Shown here: in pieces, positions 48,047 to 58,122 of the stretch
Numbering within the stretch: position 1 is the stretch's first letter
How the letters are laid out: each line of letters opens with the position of its first letter
From: Bilabrum cf. latius
Lineage: Eukaryota; Bigyra: Bicosoecida; Bigyra; Bicosoecida
Assembly: GCA_965178125.1 (NCBI GenBank)
Contig: OZ237765.1
Span: 787,505-851,504 of the forward strand
Direction of reading: 5' to 3'
DNA length: 64,000 nucleotides
Position numbers and translations under genes: made by a program
The notes under the pieces: model-generated
The model's database searches: none
What the model was told of the DNA's origin: nothing
What the model saw: the letters and a program-made list of their open reading frames with translations, nothing else

Positions 48047-48823
48047 ATGGACAAGGAACTCGATGACTTATTGGCTGAACTTGGTAGTGTGACTTCAGAC
48101 TCGCCGATTCCTGCTGGAATCACCAGACCGGACGAAAAGGCCCCGATGCCACCGTCCTTACCGCAAGCTCCTGCTGGCAAGTTTCAGTTAGCTCCCACCA
48201 GCTCCTCCAGATCGGTGAGGGTCGATAGAGACGATGCAGGATATGGTACGGGTGCCTCTGCTGGAATGGTCGGTTCAGGTGTTGGCGTTTAGCCACCATC
48301 GAAGGCCAAAGGAGGTGACGATGTGGACGGGCTGCTTGCCGAGCTTCGGGGTGTTGATACTGATATCCCGGAGCCTGCACCCTCCAAAGCATCATCAGGC
48401 TCATCGGGCTCAGATCTGCAAGCAGCAAGATCAAGTGCACCAGCTAGCATGCGAAGCAGACGCATCGAGCTCAGGGCAGACCGGGACACTGGCAAGCAGC
48501 TCCACTGCCTATCGTGTGATATGGGTGTAATCCGAATCAAAGATAGCAGATGGTCCCCTGCATCAGAATACATGCATTTTCGCGAGAATCACCCAGACAC
48601 TCGAAAGCTAGCTCAAGGAGGTATGTTGCTGCAAAGCGCTGGCTGGGCCGCGTTCTGCTGCTAGTGCTCATGGATCAGCTTAAGACCATAGAGCGAAGCT
48701 GCTTCTGCTGCATCCGGTCTTGTCGACGCGTCCGGGGTTCCGCACGAAGCTGAGTCTCCTGCTGTGCTTCGGTCAGCGACCGGTGCGTCCACCGCCCTGG
48801 GAACCAAGTTCAGGTGGGTGTAA
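48047..48823 (+). CDS. CFAP418: CFAP418 (C8orf37-type) cilium-associated protein
   Basis: ATG 48047 to TAA 48821, 258 residues, with TAG = Gln at 48290, 48662 and 48689. The N-terminus (MDKELDDLLAELG) and the cysteine-containing C-terminal domain match CFAP418: LHCLSCDMGV, then a W followed by EYMHFRENHPDTRKL, then AFCC-Q-CSW and a short FRWV terminus. The Gln of CQCSW, conserved in the family, is encoded here by TAG at 48662. In animals the protein works at the ciliary base and in photoreceptor outer segments. Its presence indicates a flagellated life stage. The middle is Ser/Pro-rich and disordered, with a second copy of the DGLLAELRGV motif after the first TAG, i.e. an internal duplication of the N-terminal helix. 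Confidence 0.88.
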
Positions 48824-48908
48824 GGAGCTGTGAGAGGGCTGTTCATTGAAATCAAAAGTGTCGTTTATGGATCAGGTTCGCCAACATATCACACAAACCC
48901 GTTGACCC

Positions 48909-50189
48909 TCACCCAGGTCCCCACTCCTTGTCCCTGCTCGCCCTCCCCGAGGACCGTCTCCTCCCACTGGCACTGCGACTGCCTCTCTCCTTCTTGCGGC
49001 CACTCGTCACAGCCTCTGCCTCCTTCTGCCATCGGATATTCCTGCGCCTCAGTCGCCGCGCCTCGGCCTCCATCCTCTCCAGAAACGTGGTGCCCTCCCA
49101 CCGGGAGGAGAACCGTCCGTCGGGGTCTGGGTTCAGCACAGGCCTAAATGTGCACTCGGGGTCCAACTGCCCGCGCCCCGCCGCCAGCTCCCGCCTCCGC
49201 TCCCGCATGCCCTCTACCTGTTCCTCCAGCCGCCCCAGGAAATCCTCCCGCACGTCCTCCCACAGCATGCGCCCGCCCCCGGACACACGGGAGGACCCGC
49301 CATCCAGCCCACCGCCCTTGCGGCCTACTGCTCCCCCCCCTGCTTCCTCCTCGCCATCACCCGGGCCCCCAACCCTCACCTCCACAAAGGACTTCGAGTC
49401 CCTGTCCCAAACCACCCGTCGCGGAGCAGTGGCCTCCCTCAGCAGCGCCTCTTTCTCCTCCCTCAGCCGCTGCTCTCGCCGCCTCTCAAAGGCGCGCTGC
49501 CGCTCGAAGAAATCAGAACTGGACTTGGCCCACGAGGCGGGCGTGGACGAGCCTGGGCCGCTGGGCCGTCCCGGGGCGCGGCTGGCCGCGCGTTGCTCCC
49601 TCTCCTGCTGGTCGCGGGCTTCCTCAAGGTTCCGCTCGCGGCGCCGCAGAAGCGCTTCCTGCCGCTTGAAGAAGTCCTCGCCCCCACCACTGCCGCCGCC
49701 CCCTGCTTTTGCACGCAGAGCAGCTCCCGAGCGTGGCAGCTAAGGGCGAAATGTGCACTGCATGCGGTCGCTGTCTTTTGAGAAAATCTCTTGTCGGGGG
49801 CCGCGCCTGCCTTTGGGATGCTCGGGGCCAAGCTCGTGCCGTACCGGCGTCGCCAGGCGCTCCCAGAACGCTAATGGTGCCGTGGATTTCTTCTTTTTGG
49901 CAGATCGCCGTGTTGGTGTTCGAGTTGCAGTAGCGCCTGCCCTGCCTGAGCGAGCAGATTGAGAGCCGGATGCTCTCGCAGCCTCTTTCCGCGCTTCATG
50001 ACTTCGCTCCATAGCCTCTGCCATCCGCCTCTAACTTTTTCCTAATCTTGAATTCTATTTTGAAGGTTTCTAGTGTCTCCTTCCGCGATTTCTGGATAAC
50101 CGCATCGGCCGACGGGGCTCGTCGAAGTCTAGCATGCCAAGATCAGCTACGCCAAAGTAACGCTTGTCCGAGTTTCCGGTACTCTCCAT
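48909..50189 (-). CDS. Charged coiled-coil protein with CTFRP motifs (ciliary type)
   Basis: ATG 50189 to TGA 48911-48909, 426 residues, TAG = Gln at 50070, 50055, 50031 and 49740. Two copies of a C-T-F-R-P motif occur (MQCTFRPQLP and PECTFRPVLNP), each near RL or ER basic segments, and long Arg/Glu helices (RRRERNLEEARDQQEREQR, FERRREQRLREEKEALL). Such C-T-F-x-P-x-hydrophobic-N motifs recur in flagellar and basal-body proteins of protists (family knowledge, not a specific assignment). A strongly basic patch (RRSAKKKK) lies near residue 100. ATG 50024 is a possible alternative start. Divergent from the glycosyltransferase at 50380. Confidence 0.6.
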
Positions 50190-50379
50190 AACGAATGCAA
50201 CAGCACGGTGCAAGGGATTAAGTGGAGGTTTTGTGTGCCACCTAGCCACAGCACTCTCGCGCCTCCCGTCCGTTGAGCCGCTGGAAGTTCCGGTAATGCT
50301 TGGCCGACGCGACCAACAGCAACAGGCCTGCAACAGGCCCCATTCCCTAGATGATACTTCCCAGCAAGCGACTCTTGCG

Positions 50380-51981
50380 ATGAAAAGCTAGCACAGTGCC
50401 AGGAGACGTGATTGCTGCGGTCATGGCCGAAGATTCCTGAGCGTTCGAACCGTATCGGCGGCCGTAGCGATCCTGGGTCTGCTGCTTTTTGTGGTATTAT
50501 TGTGGCTTGGATCATCGAGCAATGCCAGAGGAATTAAGCGACATAAAGAATTGAGAAGCGCTGACACGAGAGTGGATGGCTGGATATCACAGGCATACAT
50601 TGCAGATGTTGCCGATCTGCAACGGCAGGCGGCTTGCTTGTCGCACGAATCGGTGATTCCAAGGAGAGACCCAGTTGAAGTGGTGGTTTCTGTTGTGGTA
50701 GGAGGTGATAAGTAGAGGTACTGGCAGGAAGCACTGGCGCTGATCACGTCGATCCTACTCCACACCCCCAGGTTTGGGTATGCAGGCGGCGTATTCATGG
50801 GCGCTTCGGAAATCGAAAAGGCTACCCCAAATCCGGTACTGCTGCAAGTTACGATTGTGACTGATATCCATGGCGCATGCGGACCTGCTGTCACGTTGGC
50901 ATCCACCGCCGAGTCGGTTGCGTCGCACCTAGGCTGGGATGACAGGGCTTCGTTCACAGTGCGATCAGCCGATCATTGGCTGCGACCTCCAACAGGAGGC
51001 GCGGGCATGAGCGGCCTGCGGGCCCAGTCTCGACCACCTAGTCCTTATGCTGGTAGTCTCCCCCCGCCCTCTGACGAGGGTGTCCTCCAGTGGCTGTCCT
51101 CCCTGTGGGCCATCCCGAACGCGCACTACAGCGGCCGATTCGCTGAGTTCAAGCTGCACATTCCGGCCATGCAGTGGGAGACGCAGCGTTCGGAAGCAGT
51201 GCCAGGTCGTTCTGAGACAAAGCTCCCACGACTGCACATTGTGCTGGACACCGACATTGTGCTGCTGCCCGGCCAGCGAGGGCTGCTGGGGCTGTGGCAG
51301 CACGTGGTGGCGGCCCGTTCAGCTCGCCACCCTGATCCGCCCCCCTGCGTGTGGGCTGCTCGCGAGCAAAGCGGGTTCTATCAGTCGGATGCCCCGGCGG
51401 GTGGGCAGGGAGGCACCTACCGCTGGCCGTACCCCGCACCCCGGGGCGTCAACTCGGGAGTGCTCGTGTTTGACGTGGACGAGTGCACGTGCGCGAGAGG
51501 CGCGGACTCGGGCAGGGCATGCTCGCCCACTTGGGAGGGCATGGCCCAGGCGCTGCAGGACCTCCACCGGGAGCACCCCTCGTGGGAGCTGCAGCTGGGG
51601 GACCAGGATGCGCTGAATGCGGTGGGCAGCAGGATGGAGACCCTCATCGGCGAGCTGCCGTGCGAGTCCAACCTGCAGGACGCGGGGATGCAGGAGGACG
51701 CGCTCCTGTGCACGCACTCGATGCGCACGGGGGGGGGGGATGGGCTGCGCAGGCCCGCTGCCTTGCACCACAACCTGCTGGCCAAGAGGCACGGGCTGTT
51801 CAGGGGCATGAGCGAGGCTTTGGCGCAGGCGGCGGTGGACTGGCAGGCTAGGAACGAGAGTGTCCGGTGCACCGATGGGCGGCTCATTCAAAAGCAAGGG
51901 TGGTTCGCGGGCGACGCTCCGCACGTGCAATTGAATCGATGGCTGCGGGATGCGATGAAGACGAACGGGTGTCCATGGTAA
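50380..51981 (+). CDS. GT8-family glycosyltransferase (GXYLT/LARGE-like), type II membrane protein
   Basis: ATG 50380 to TAA 51979, 533 residues, TAG = Gln at 50389 and 50713. Short basic cytosolic tail, then one membrane anchor (VAILGLLLFVVLLWLG), then a stem and catalytic domain. GT8 features: EVVVSVVVGGDKQRYWQEAL (first strand and helix, crossing the TAG at 50713), the metal-binding DxD in LHIVLDTDIVLLPG, GVNSGVLVFDVD, and LGDQDALN. The spacing fits glucoside xylosyltransferases and LARGE-type enzymes of the Golgi; the sugar donor cannot be fixed from sequence alone. Its stop is only 39 bp from the stop of the convergent SUMO-like-domain gene. Confidence 0.87.
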
Positions 51982-52020
51982 CTCAACCAATTCAACTGGT
52001 GCTGTTCCATCGCCATGCCT

Positions 52021-53281
52021 TCACGCCAGCACAACATCCACCTGATTGTACTCGTCCATGTCCTCCCCCAAGACCTCCATTTCGGCGTCTTCAGGGCAAC
52101 CCGAATCAAGCAACTTGTCCCCATCGAAATCCATTCTCACTGCACTCGCAGACACGCTGATTTTCTCGGCGTACTTGGCTCGAATACTCGCGAAGGGCTC
52201 CCTCGGATGCACGGTCAGCTCCTCCACGGCGCCCCCCTCCTGCCGCAGCTTGAGCAACACATAGGCCTCTCTCCCTATCGTCATGTTCAAAGGGGTCCCA
52301 CCGGGGCTACTCGGTCTCGCTGCAGCAGCTTTCTTCTTACTCCCAGCGGTTCTCCCTGCTCTCCCCTTGGCTCCTCCCGTAGCCCCTCCCTTGCTGCTAT
52401 AGAGGCCTTCCAGCAAGTCGTCTGCGCCCATTTCGTCGTCATCGCCGCTGCTTATGTCAAAATCCTCATCCGAAGAGCTGGCATCTCCAGAAGCTGAGCC
52501 CAAATCCACCGATTTGGAAGCCTCCTTGCGACCACTGGCACGAGCCCGAGAGCGAGCAAGTGCGGAGGATGCCTTTCCTTGCGCTCGCTTCCGGGACGGC
52601 GACGAGCTTGGCGAAAAGACGCCTCCAGACGTCTTGCCAAGATCAATTGTTTTCTTCCTGAGCTCCTCTTCTTTCGCTCTGAGGGCGTCAGCCTTGACCT
52701 TCCACGCTGGGACCTCCGCTCCCGCGGCTGCCTTCGATCCCTTGGCACCTCGCCTCGATCGTGCCGACTATCTGGCTCTCTCGTACGCGCCACCATCATC
52801 ATCAATGTCCGAATCATCCGATATTTCGACTGCTTTGGCCTTTGACCTAAGCTTACGCCCACCCTTTCCACTGTTACTCGTAGCTACGTCGCCAGCCTTT
52901 CGTCGCTTTCTCCTCTGCTCGCGTTCGACCACTGCCACTGCAGAGTCGCGCTCCCGTTTCTTGCCTAGCTTGCCAGAAGCAACGGTCTTGCTTCCTTTGC
53001 CCTTCTTCTCCCTCGAGCTCCTGGCCCGATCGACAGCGCGGGCAAGTGCAACCTCTGCGTCACCATCGCTACCACTAGATCCTGTGGAGCTTTCCGAATC
53101 AGATATGTTAATTTCTTTCTCAATCTGGTCTAAATGGACTGCGAGAAGCGCTTAAACAACGAGCAGATCCAGCCAAGACTTGATCGCGTTCCGCTGGTGA
53201 GCTAGCCAAATTCGACTGTGCTTGCTTGTCAGGATTCTTACGCTTCTGAGCACGCTGCGCATAGAAATTGTCGCCGTCCAT
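52021..53281 (-). CDS. SUMO-like-domain nuclear protein (Rad60/NIP45/Esc2-like)
   Basis: Exon 1 is 53281-53242 and exon 2 is 53138-52021 (TGA). The 103-bp intron has donor AAGC|GTAAGA and acceptor TTCTCGCAG; one base is carried and the total is a whole number of codons (386). One TAG = Gln at 52768. About 280 residues of Lys/Arg/Ser/Asp-rich disordered sequence with acidic clusters (ISDDSDIDDDGG) precede a C-terminal ubiquitin-fold domain: NMTIGREAYVLLKLRQE, then IRAKYAEKISVSASAVRMDF, DGDKLLD and EVLGEDMDEYNQVDVV. This order (disordered acidic/basic region, terminal SLD) is that of Rad60/NIP45, which link SUMO pathways to recombination repair. ISDSESS-like acidic Ser motifs could be SUMO-interacting. 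No diglycine terminus, so not SUMO itself. Confidence 0.75.
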
Positions 53282-53427
53282 GGCAATATTACTTGCTATT
53301 AAGTGCCTCAACTGTGAACTGGTGTGCCACGTTCTTATCACAACAAAACAAAAACTTGCACTTGGTTCAACTCGGAGCTTGAGTTTTGGCCCTTGTCTTC
53401 CAGAGAAACCATGAGATCCGAAATGTC

Positions 53428-54879
53428 ATGAGCTTGATTCTTGTCGTTAAAATTGGTGGAGCCGCCATCACGGACAAGGCATCTGTCAAGACCTTGAGAT
53501 CAGACCTTGAGACTATCGCGCGTTCGATCGCATTAGCATTCGGTAACCAATGCGAGCGTGGTCCCCACAGACTCGTTTTAACACATGGTGCAGGGTCATT
53601 CGGTCATCATGTAGCTACAGAGTATGGCTTTGGTTCGCTACCGGCGCCGTCAGACCCAAGAGCGTGCACGGAAGTTCGTAGCGATGTGCTTGAGTTGACT
53701 GGTCATGTCACCACAGCCTTGCGAAAGCTCAGAGTTCCTGCCACAGTGTTATCACCACACAGCATGGGGTGGGTGGCGGCGGGCCCACTTGAGTGCGGCC
53801 CACCTTTCAACCTATCAGGCACTACAACGCGGGTTGTCGCCGATGCAATCGTACGGCAGACAGTTCCTGTGATTCCTGGCGATGTGGTTCCCATCAAAGG
53901 GGCACTGGGATGGGCAATCATGGGAGGTGATCCCATTGCCGAAGTGCTAAGCTTAAATCTGCCACGGGATCTGTCGGAAGCGTCGGCTGCACTAGTGACC
54001 GATCATCGAGGGCCCCCGTGCACTGGCAGCACAGCTTCTGAAAAGAGCGCTCATGACTCTTGTAGGGGTGTTCATGTTGTCCATATCACTGGCGTGCCCG
54101 GCCTGTACACGAACGACCCGTCCGAGAGTGATGCGAGGCTCGTGCGGATCGTGGCTGTGGGTGGGCAGAGAGGAGGAGACATGACTGAGGCTGCGGCGAC
54201 CGATCGCGCTCGTTCATCTGCAATGGACATTGCTGACTTAAGTAGCGTGCTGAAGCGTAGTCACGGCCTCCCGGAGCATGCAGTCGTCGAGGTGAGGCCC
54301 ACACCTGGAGTGGCGTGGTGGGCCGTAGAGGACAGGGCCGCGGATGACTCGGGTTGCAGACCAGTTGGAGCATCTTCCGCTTCCAAGGCAGGCACGCCGG
54401 ACCAGGTGTATGGCGTGGCTCCATTCATAGCTGCTGCTGGTCCTGCTGCGCCAGCGACCAATGGGAGCCACATGCACAGGGAAATTCCCTCTGTGAAGCC
54501 AATGGTGGGCGCGGCGGGGGCTGATCCCCCGCCAGGCGCATCAGCAACCACTACCGGTGATTCGGGCGCTCAACCCCAGACCGATGCATCGAAAGAAGCA
54601 ATACCGGTAGCCGACGTGACCGGCGGCATCGGGGAGAAGGTGGCTAGTATCCTGCGGTCGGTGCGCGCAGGCCCGGACGCTGACCACTAGCAACGTACGA
54701 CTGCGACCATCGCAGGGGCAGCGGGGAGCGAGGTCGTGCTGCTTCGAGCCACAGCCAAGTAGAATCGCATGCCACTGGCTACAGACCTGGCAGAGTGGTG
54801 GGGGCTGCCAGGGACTCACTTCGTATCAGTGGAGGAGTTCGCCAGTAGGGCGCAAGGTGCCAGTGTGCAAGAAACATGA
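53428..54879 (+). CDS. Isopentenyl phosphate kinase (amino-acid-kinase fold)
   Basis: ATG 53428 to TGA 54877, 483 residues, TAG = Gln at 54688 and 54760. The start MSLILVVKIGGAAITDK is the kinase Gly-rich strand. LTHGAGSFGHH carries the His expected in isopentenyl phosphate kinases. PVIPGDVVPIKGALGWAIMGGD and HITGVPGLYTNDP are the nucleotide-site segments, and IPVADVTGGIGEKV is the typical near-C-terminal motif. The reaction is isopentenyl phosphate plus ATP to isopentenyl diphosphate, which salvages or runs an alternative mevalonate route. Two loops are expanded (a Ser/Thr/Ala insertion of about 150 residues before DVTGG), making it nearly twice the archaeal length. FomA-like kinases share the fold but are less likely. 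Confidence 0.88.
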
Positions 54880-55102
54880 TGTGAAGTTCATACACAAGTG
54901 CAAGATGCAAGAAAAGCGACATTCTTGCTTACTGGTGCCACGGCACTAGCAGTGCTGCGGGTGCCATAAGGGAGCTTGTACAATGACCCACACGTCGTGA
55001 CGTCCACCTAGGGCGAATCATGACGGCTTCAAGTTGGGCCATCGCGCAAGAGTGTCAAGACAGTCGCCAAGAGATTCCAGTTAGTTATAGTCCATGCGTC
55101 AT

Positions 55103-57004
55103 TCACTGTCCCTCATCTGCCTCATCTTCCTCTTCCTCTTCTTCTTCCTCCTCTTCACCCTCCGGGATGGCAGACCCGGCCGCCGCTGCCACCGCCGCCA
55201 GCTCCTATTGCGCCTGCTCGTGCCCCAGCTTGGCCCCGCTGAACTCGGACTGCTGCCCCTCCACGCCCGCGCCTCCCCTGGCCTTGCCCGCCCCCTTGCG
55301 CAGCCGCTGCTGGAAGAGCGGCGACCTCTCCACTAGCGGGGCCACCAGCGCCAGGAAGGACTGCATCACCTGCTCGTCCTCCGTTGTGAAGGACCGCCCG
55401 TCGCTGCTGCCGCCGGAACCTGAGCCCAGCGCGCCAGCAGCCCCCGCCGCAGATCCAGGCCCCCCGGTGGGTCCCTGCACCTTGTTGATCAGCTGCATCA
55501 CGCCCACCAGCGTGCTGCTTGCTGGCGACACGACGGGCATCGTGAGCAACGCCCGAGTGCGATACCCCGTCTTGCGATCCACGTCCAGCCCGCTCCACCT
55601 TTCGTCCGTGTACACGTCATCGATACGCACGGGCTTGCCCGACTGCGCCGCCAGCCCCGCGATCCCCTTATCGATGGGCACCCTCAGATCCACGTCTCCC
55701 TGCACCGCCCACAGCTCCCCATGCTCGTGGTCCGCCAGATAGAAGGTGCACCTGTCCGCGCCCACCAGCAAGGGGGCCTTGGAGGAGAGCTGGAACATGA
55801 GCGAGGGGGCGCCCAGGTCAGGGGCCTGAAGGGCACGCACCACGTCCAGCATGGCTTGGGCGCGGCGCTCCGAGGCCTGGGCCCGCGCGTGCACCTGCGC
55901 ATTCCTGAGGGCTACTCCCGCCTGCTGGGCCAGCACCTGCAGGGCCTGCACGTCGCTCGACCCGAAGGTCCCGTCCCACACCCCGTCCGGCCTGTTCCCC
56001 CCGCGGCGGTTGACCGCCTGCAGCACGCCCACCACTTCCTCGTCGGCATCCAGCACGGGCAAGGCCACCACTGCTCGGGTGTGGAAGCCCATCTTCTCAT
56101 CTGTCGCGCTGTCGAAGCGAGGGTCTTGCCGAGCGTCGGGAATGACGAGAGCCTCGCCCGAAGCCGCAACGGCACCCGCGATCCCGCTGCCCCACTTGAG
56201 CCGAGGAGCAGACTCGCCAGCGGAACTACTACCACCGGAAGTAGCTGCGGCAGCTGATCCAGCGGCTTGGGGTGCCGCAGTGCCCTACACCATCACGAGC
56301 TCCCTGGTCTCGGTGGCACCCTAGCTCTGGCCCTCGTGCGAGGCACCCACGCCCTGTCTCTGCCTGTCCACTGCCAGCCAAACTGTCGCACGCTCGCAGT
56401 GCAGCAGCGCGCATGCCTCTGCAATTATGACTCTCACAGCCGCGTTCGGGTCCAGCTCGGCCGCAATCCTCCTTGAGCTGTCCAGCACGCGCTGCAGCAA
56501 CGCTGCGCGGTCCTGCCCGGCCGCATGTGCGCCAGTCTCGCCAATTTCAGTACCTAACTTGATTGATTGTCCCTATGTTGCCTACCCCGATGACACTGCC
56601 TGCATTGTTTGCTCAAACAGAGCGTCCGGCTCAGTCACGCGGAAGCCGGAGCCGGCTGGTCGGCCACTTACGGCCTTTGCTGCCAGGTCCCGGACAAATG
56701 CAATGGGATCATCTGGCTCAGCAGCTAGCACCTGAGAAACAAGAAAGTGAATGAAAGTTACCCCAGATGCGAGCGTTGCGACACGGGGGTGCAACATTGC
56801 GTGAGCTTGCCGACGAATCGAAAGACACTTGAGACATACGGCGATCGTAGGGGCAAAGTCGAGAGAATTGAGTCCCAAATTTCACACAATGCCACATGTT
56901 ATGCTTAGTGTCCTCCTCACTTCAGCCGTCAGCCACTCGCAGACCCGTTTGAACCCAGTGCGCTCAAGTACAGCAGCCGAAGCTGGCCGTGTGGCACTAG
57001 CCAT
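55103..57004 (-). CDS. RIIa/Dpy-30-like motif plus tandem GAF domains
   Basis: Exon 1 57004-56921, intron 56732-56920 (donor GAA|GTGAGG, acceptor TTGTTTCTCAG, phase 0), exon 2 56731-55103 (TGA); 570 residues. Splicing creates GFKRVCEWLTAEVLAAEPDD then PIAFVRDLAAK, an RIIa/Dpy-30-type dimerisation/docking helix pair. Two GAF domains follow: one around RIAAELDPNAAVRVIIAEAC to DSATDEKMGFHTRAVVALPV and another around VDLRVPIDKGIAGLAAQSGK to STLVGVMQLINK (the classic GVMQLINK strand). TAG = Gln at 56582, 56573, 56318, 56282 and 55205. The C-terminus is poly-Glu. RIIa helices dock to AKAP-type anchors and are common in axonemal proteins; GAF domains bind cyclic nucleotides or other small ligands. 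No cyclase or phosphodiesterase domain is seen. Confidence 0.78.
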
Positions 57005-57356
57005 GAGTGTACAATAGCAAACTAGATCGCAAGGTGTCCAGCAGCCGGCCGACCAATGCGCACTACGGCACGCCAAGAAGGATAATTTGTATCAGCCGAG
57101 ATCCTGAACCGAAGTATTGCAGATCAACAGTTGGAAAGCATTCGTTACAATGAATGGCCACGCCGGATCCCCTTCGTTCGAGCACTTAATGTCCAGCCAG
57201 GGTTTAATCTATATCACCTATAAAGATAGAGATATCATGCTATTCTGTTAGCCCGGTGATTTCCCGCGATTTTCCTCACGACAGCACCAGATGTTACAGA
57301 TGACGCTGCCCTGGCCATGGCCGCCGCCGCGCAGCCACCTCGCCTCACCGCAAACG
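57005..57356. other. A/T-richer non-coding flank of the repeat block
   Basis: About 350 bp upstream of the RIIa-GAF gene start, grading into the repeats. No open frame of note, no RNA gene recognised. Probably contains the promoter of the RIIa-GAF gene. Confidence 0.5.
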
Positions 57357-57503
57357 CAACCTCCTTGCCCCAGCACAGGCACCAAGGCCCCATCCACCGC
57401 CCGCACGCGCAACCTGCTTGCCCCAGCACAGGCACTAAGGCCCCATCCACCGCCCGCACGCGCAACCTGCTTGCCCCAGCACAGGCACTAAGGCCCCATC
57501 CTT
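57357..57503 (+). repeat. 53-bp tandem repeat, about 2.8 copies
   Basis: Units start at 57357, 57410 and 57463 (period 53 bp), each containing CAACCTGCTTGCCCCAGCAC and a GGCCCCATCC end. Only single-base differences occur (CTCC/CTGC, CACC/CACT). The last copy ends at CCCCATCC and passes directly into a degenerate TTTAGGG then the telomeric array. Confidence 0.93.
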
Positions 57504-57505
57504 TA

Positions 57506-58061
57506 GGGATGGGGTTAGGGTTAGGGTTAGGGTTAGGGTTAGGGTTAGGGTTAGGGTTAGGGTTAGGGTTAGGGTTAGGGTTAGGGTTAGGGTTAGGGTT
57601 AGGGTTAGGGTTAGGGTTAGGGTTAGGGTTAGGGTTAGGGTTAGGGTTAGGGTTAGGGTTAGGGTTAGGGTTAGGGTTAGGGTTAGGGTTAGGGTTAGGG
57701 TTAGGGTTAGGGTTAGGGTTAGGGTTAGGGTTAGGGTTAGGGTTAGGGTTAGGGTAGGGTTAGGGTTAGGGTTAGGGTTAGGGTTAGGGTTAGGGTTAGG
57801 GTTAGGGTTAGGGTTAGGGTTAGGGTTAGGGTTAGGGTTAGGGTTAGGGTTAGGGTTAGGGTTAGGGTTAGGGTTAGGGTTAGGGTTAGGGTTAGGGTTA
57901 GGGTTAGGGTTAGGGTTAGGGTTAGGGTTAGGGTTAGGGTTAGGGTTAGGGTTAGGGTTAGGGTTAGGGTTAGGGTTAGGGTTAGGGTTAGGGTTAGGGT
58001 TAGGGTTAGGGTTAGGGTTAGGGTTAGGGTTAGGGTTAGGGTTAGGGTTAGGGTTAGGGTA
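57506..58061 (+). repeat. Interstitial telomere-type (TTAGGG)n array
   Basis: About 92 head-to-tail TTAGGG units, G-rich on the plus strand. All perfect except one TAGGG unit with a missing T near 57755. The junctions are sharp: GGGATGGGG on the left, TAGGGTATCTATTAT on the right. The orientation is that of a chromosome end lying to the right, yet 6 kb of further DNA with a gene follows. It could be a true interstitial telomere (fusion or healed break), a subtelomeric boundary, or an assembly join. Confidence 0.97.
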
Positions 58062-58122
58062 TCTATTATAAAGTCAGGGACAGGGTCGGGGAAAAATATT
58101 TTCATCTTCACTTTTTGACAAA

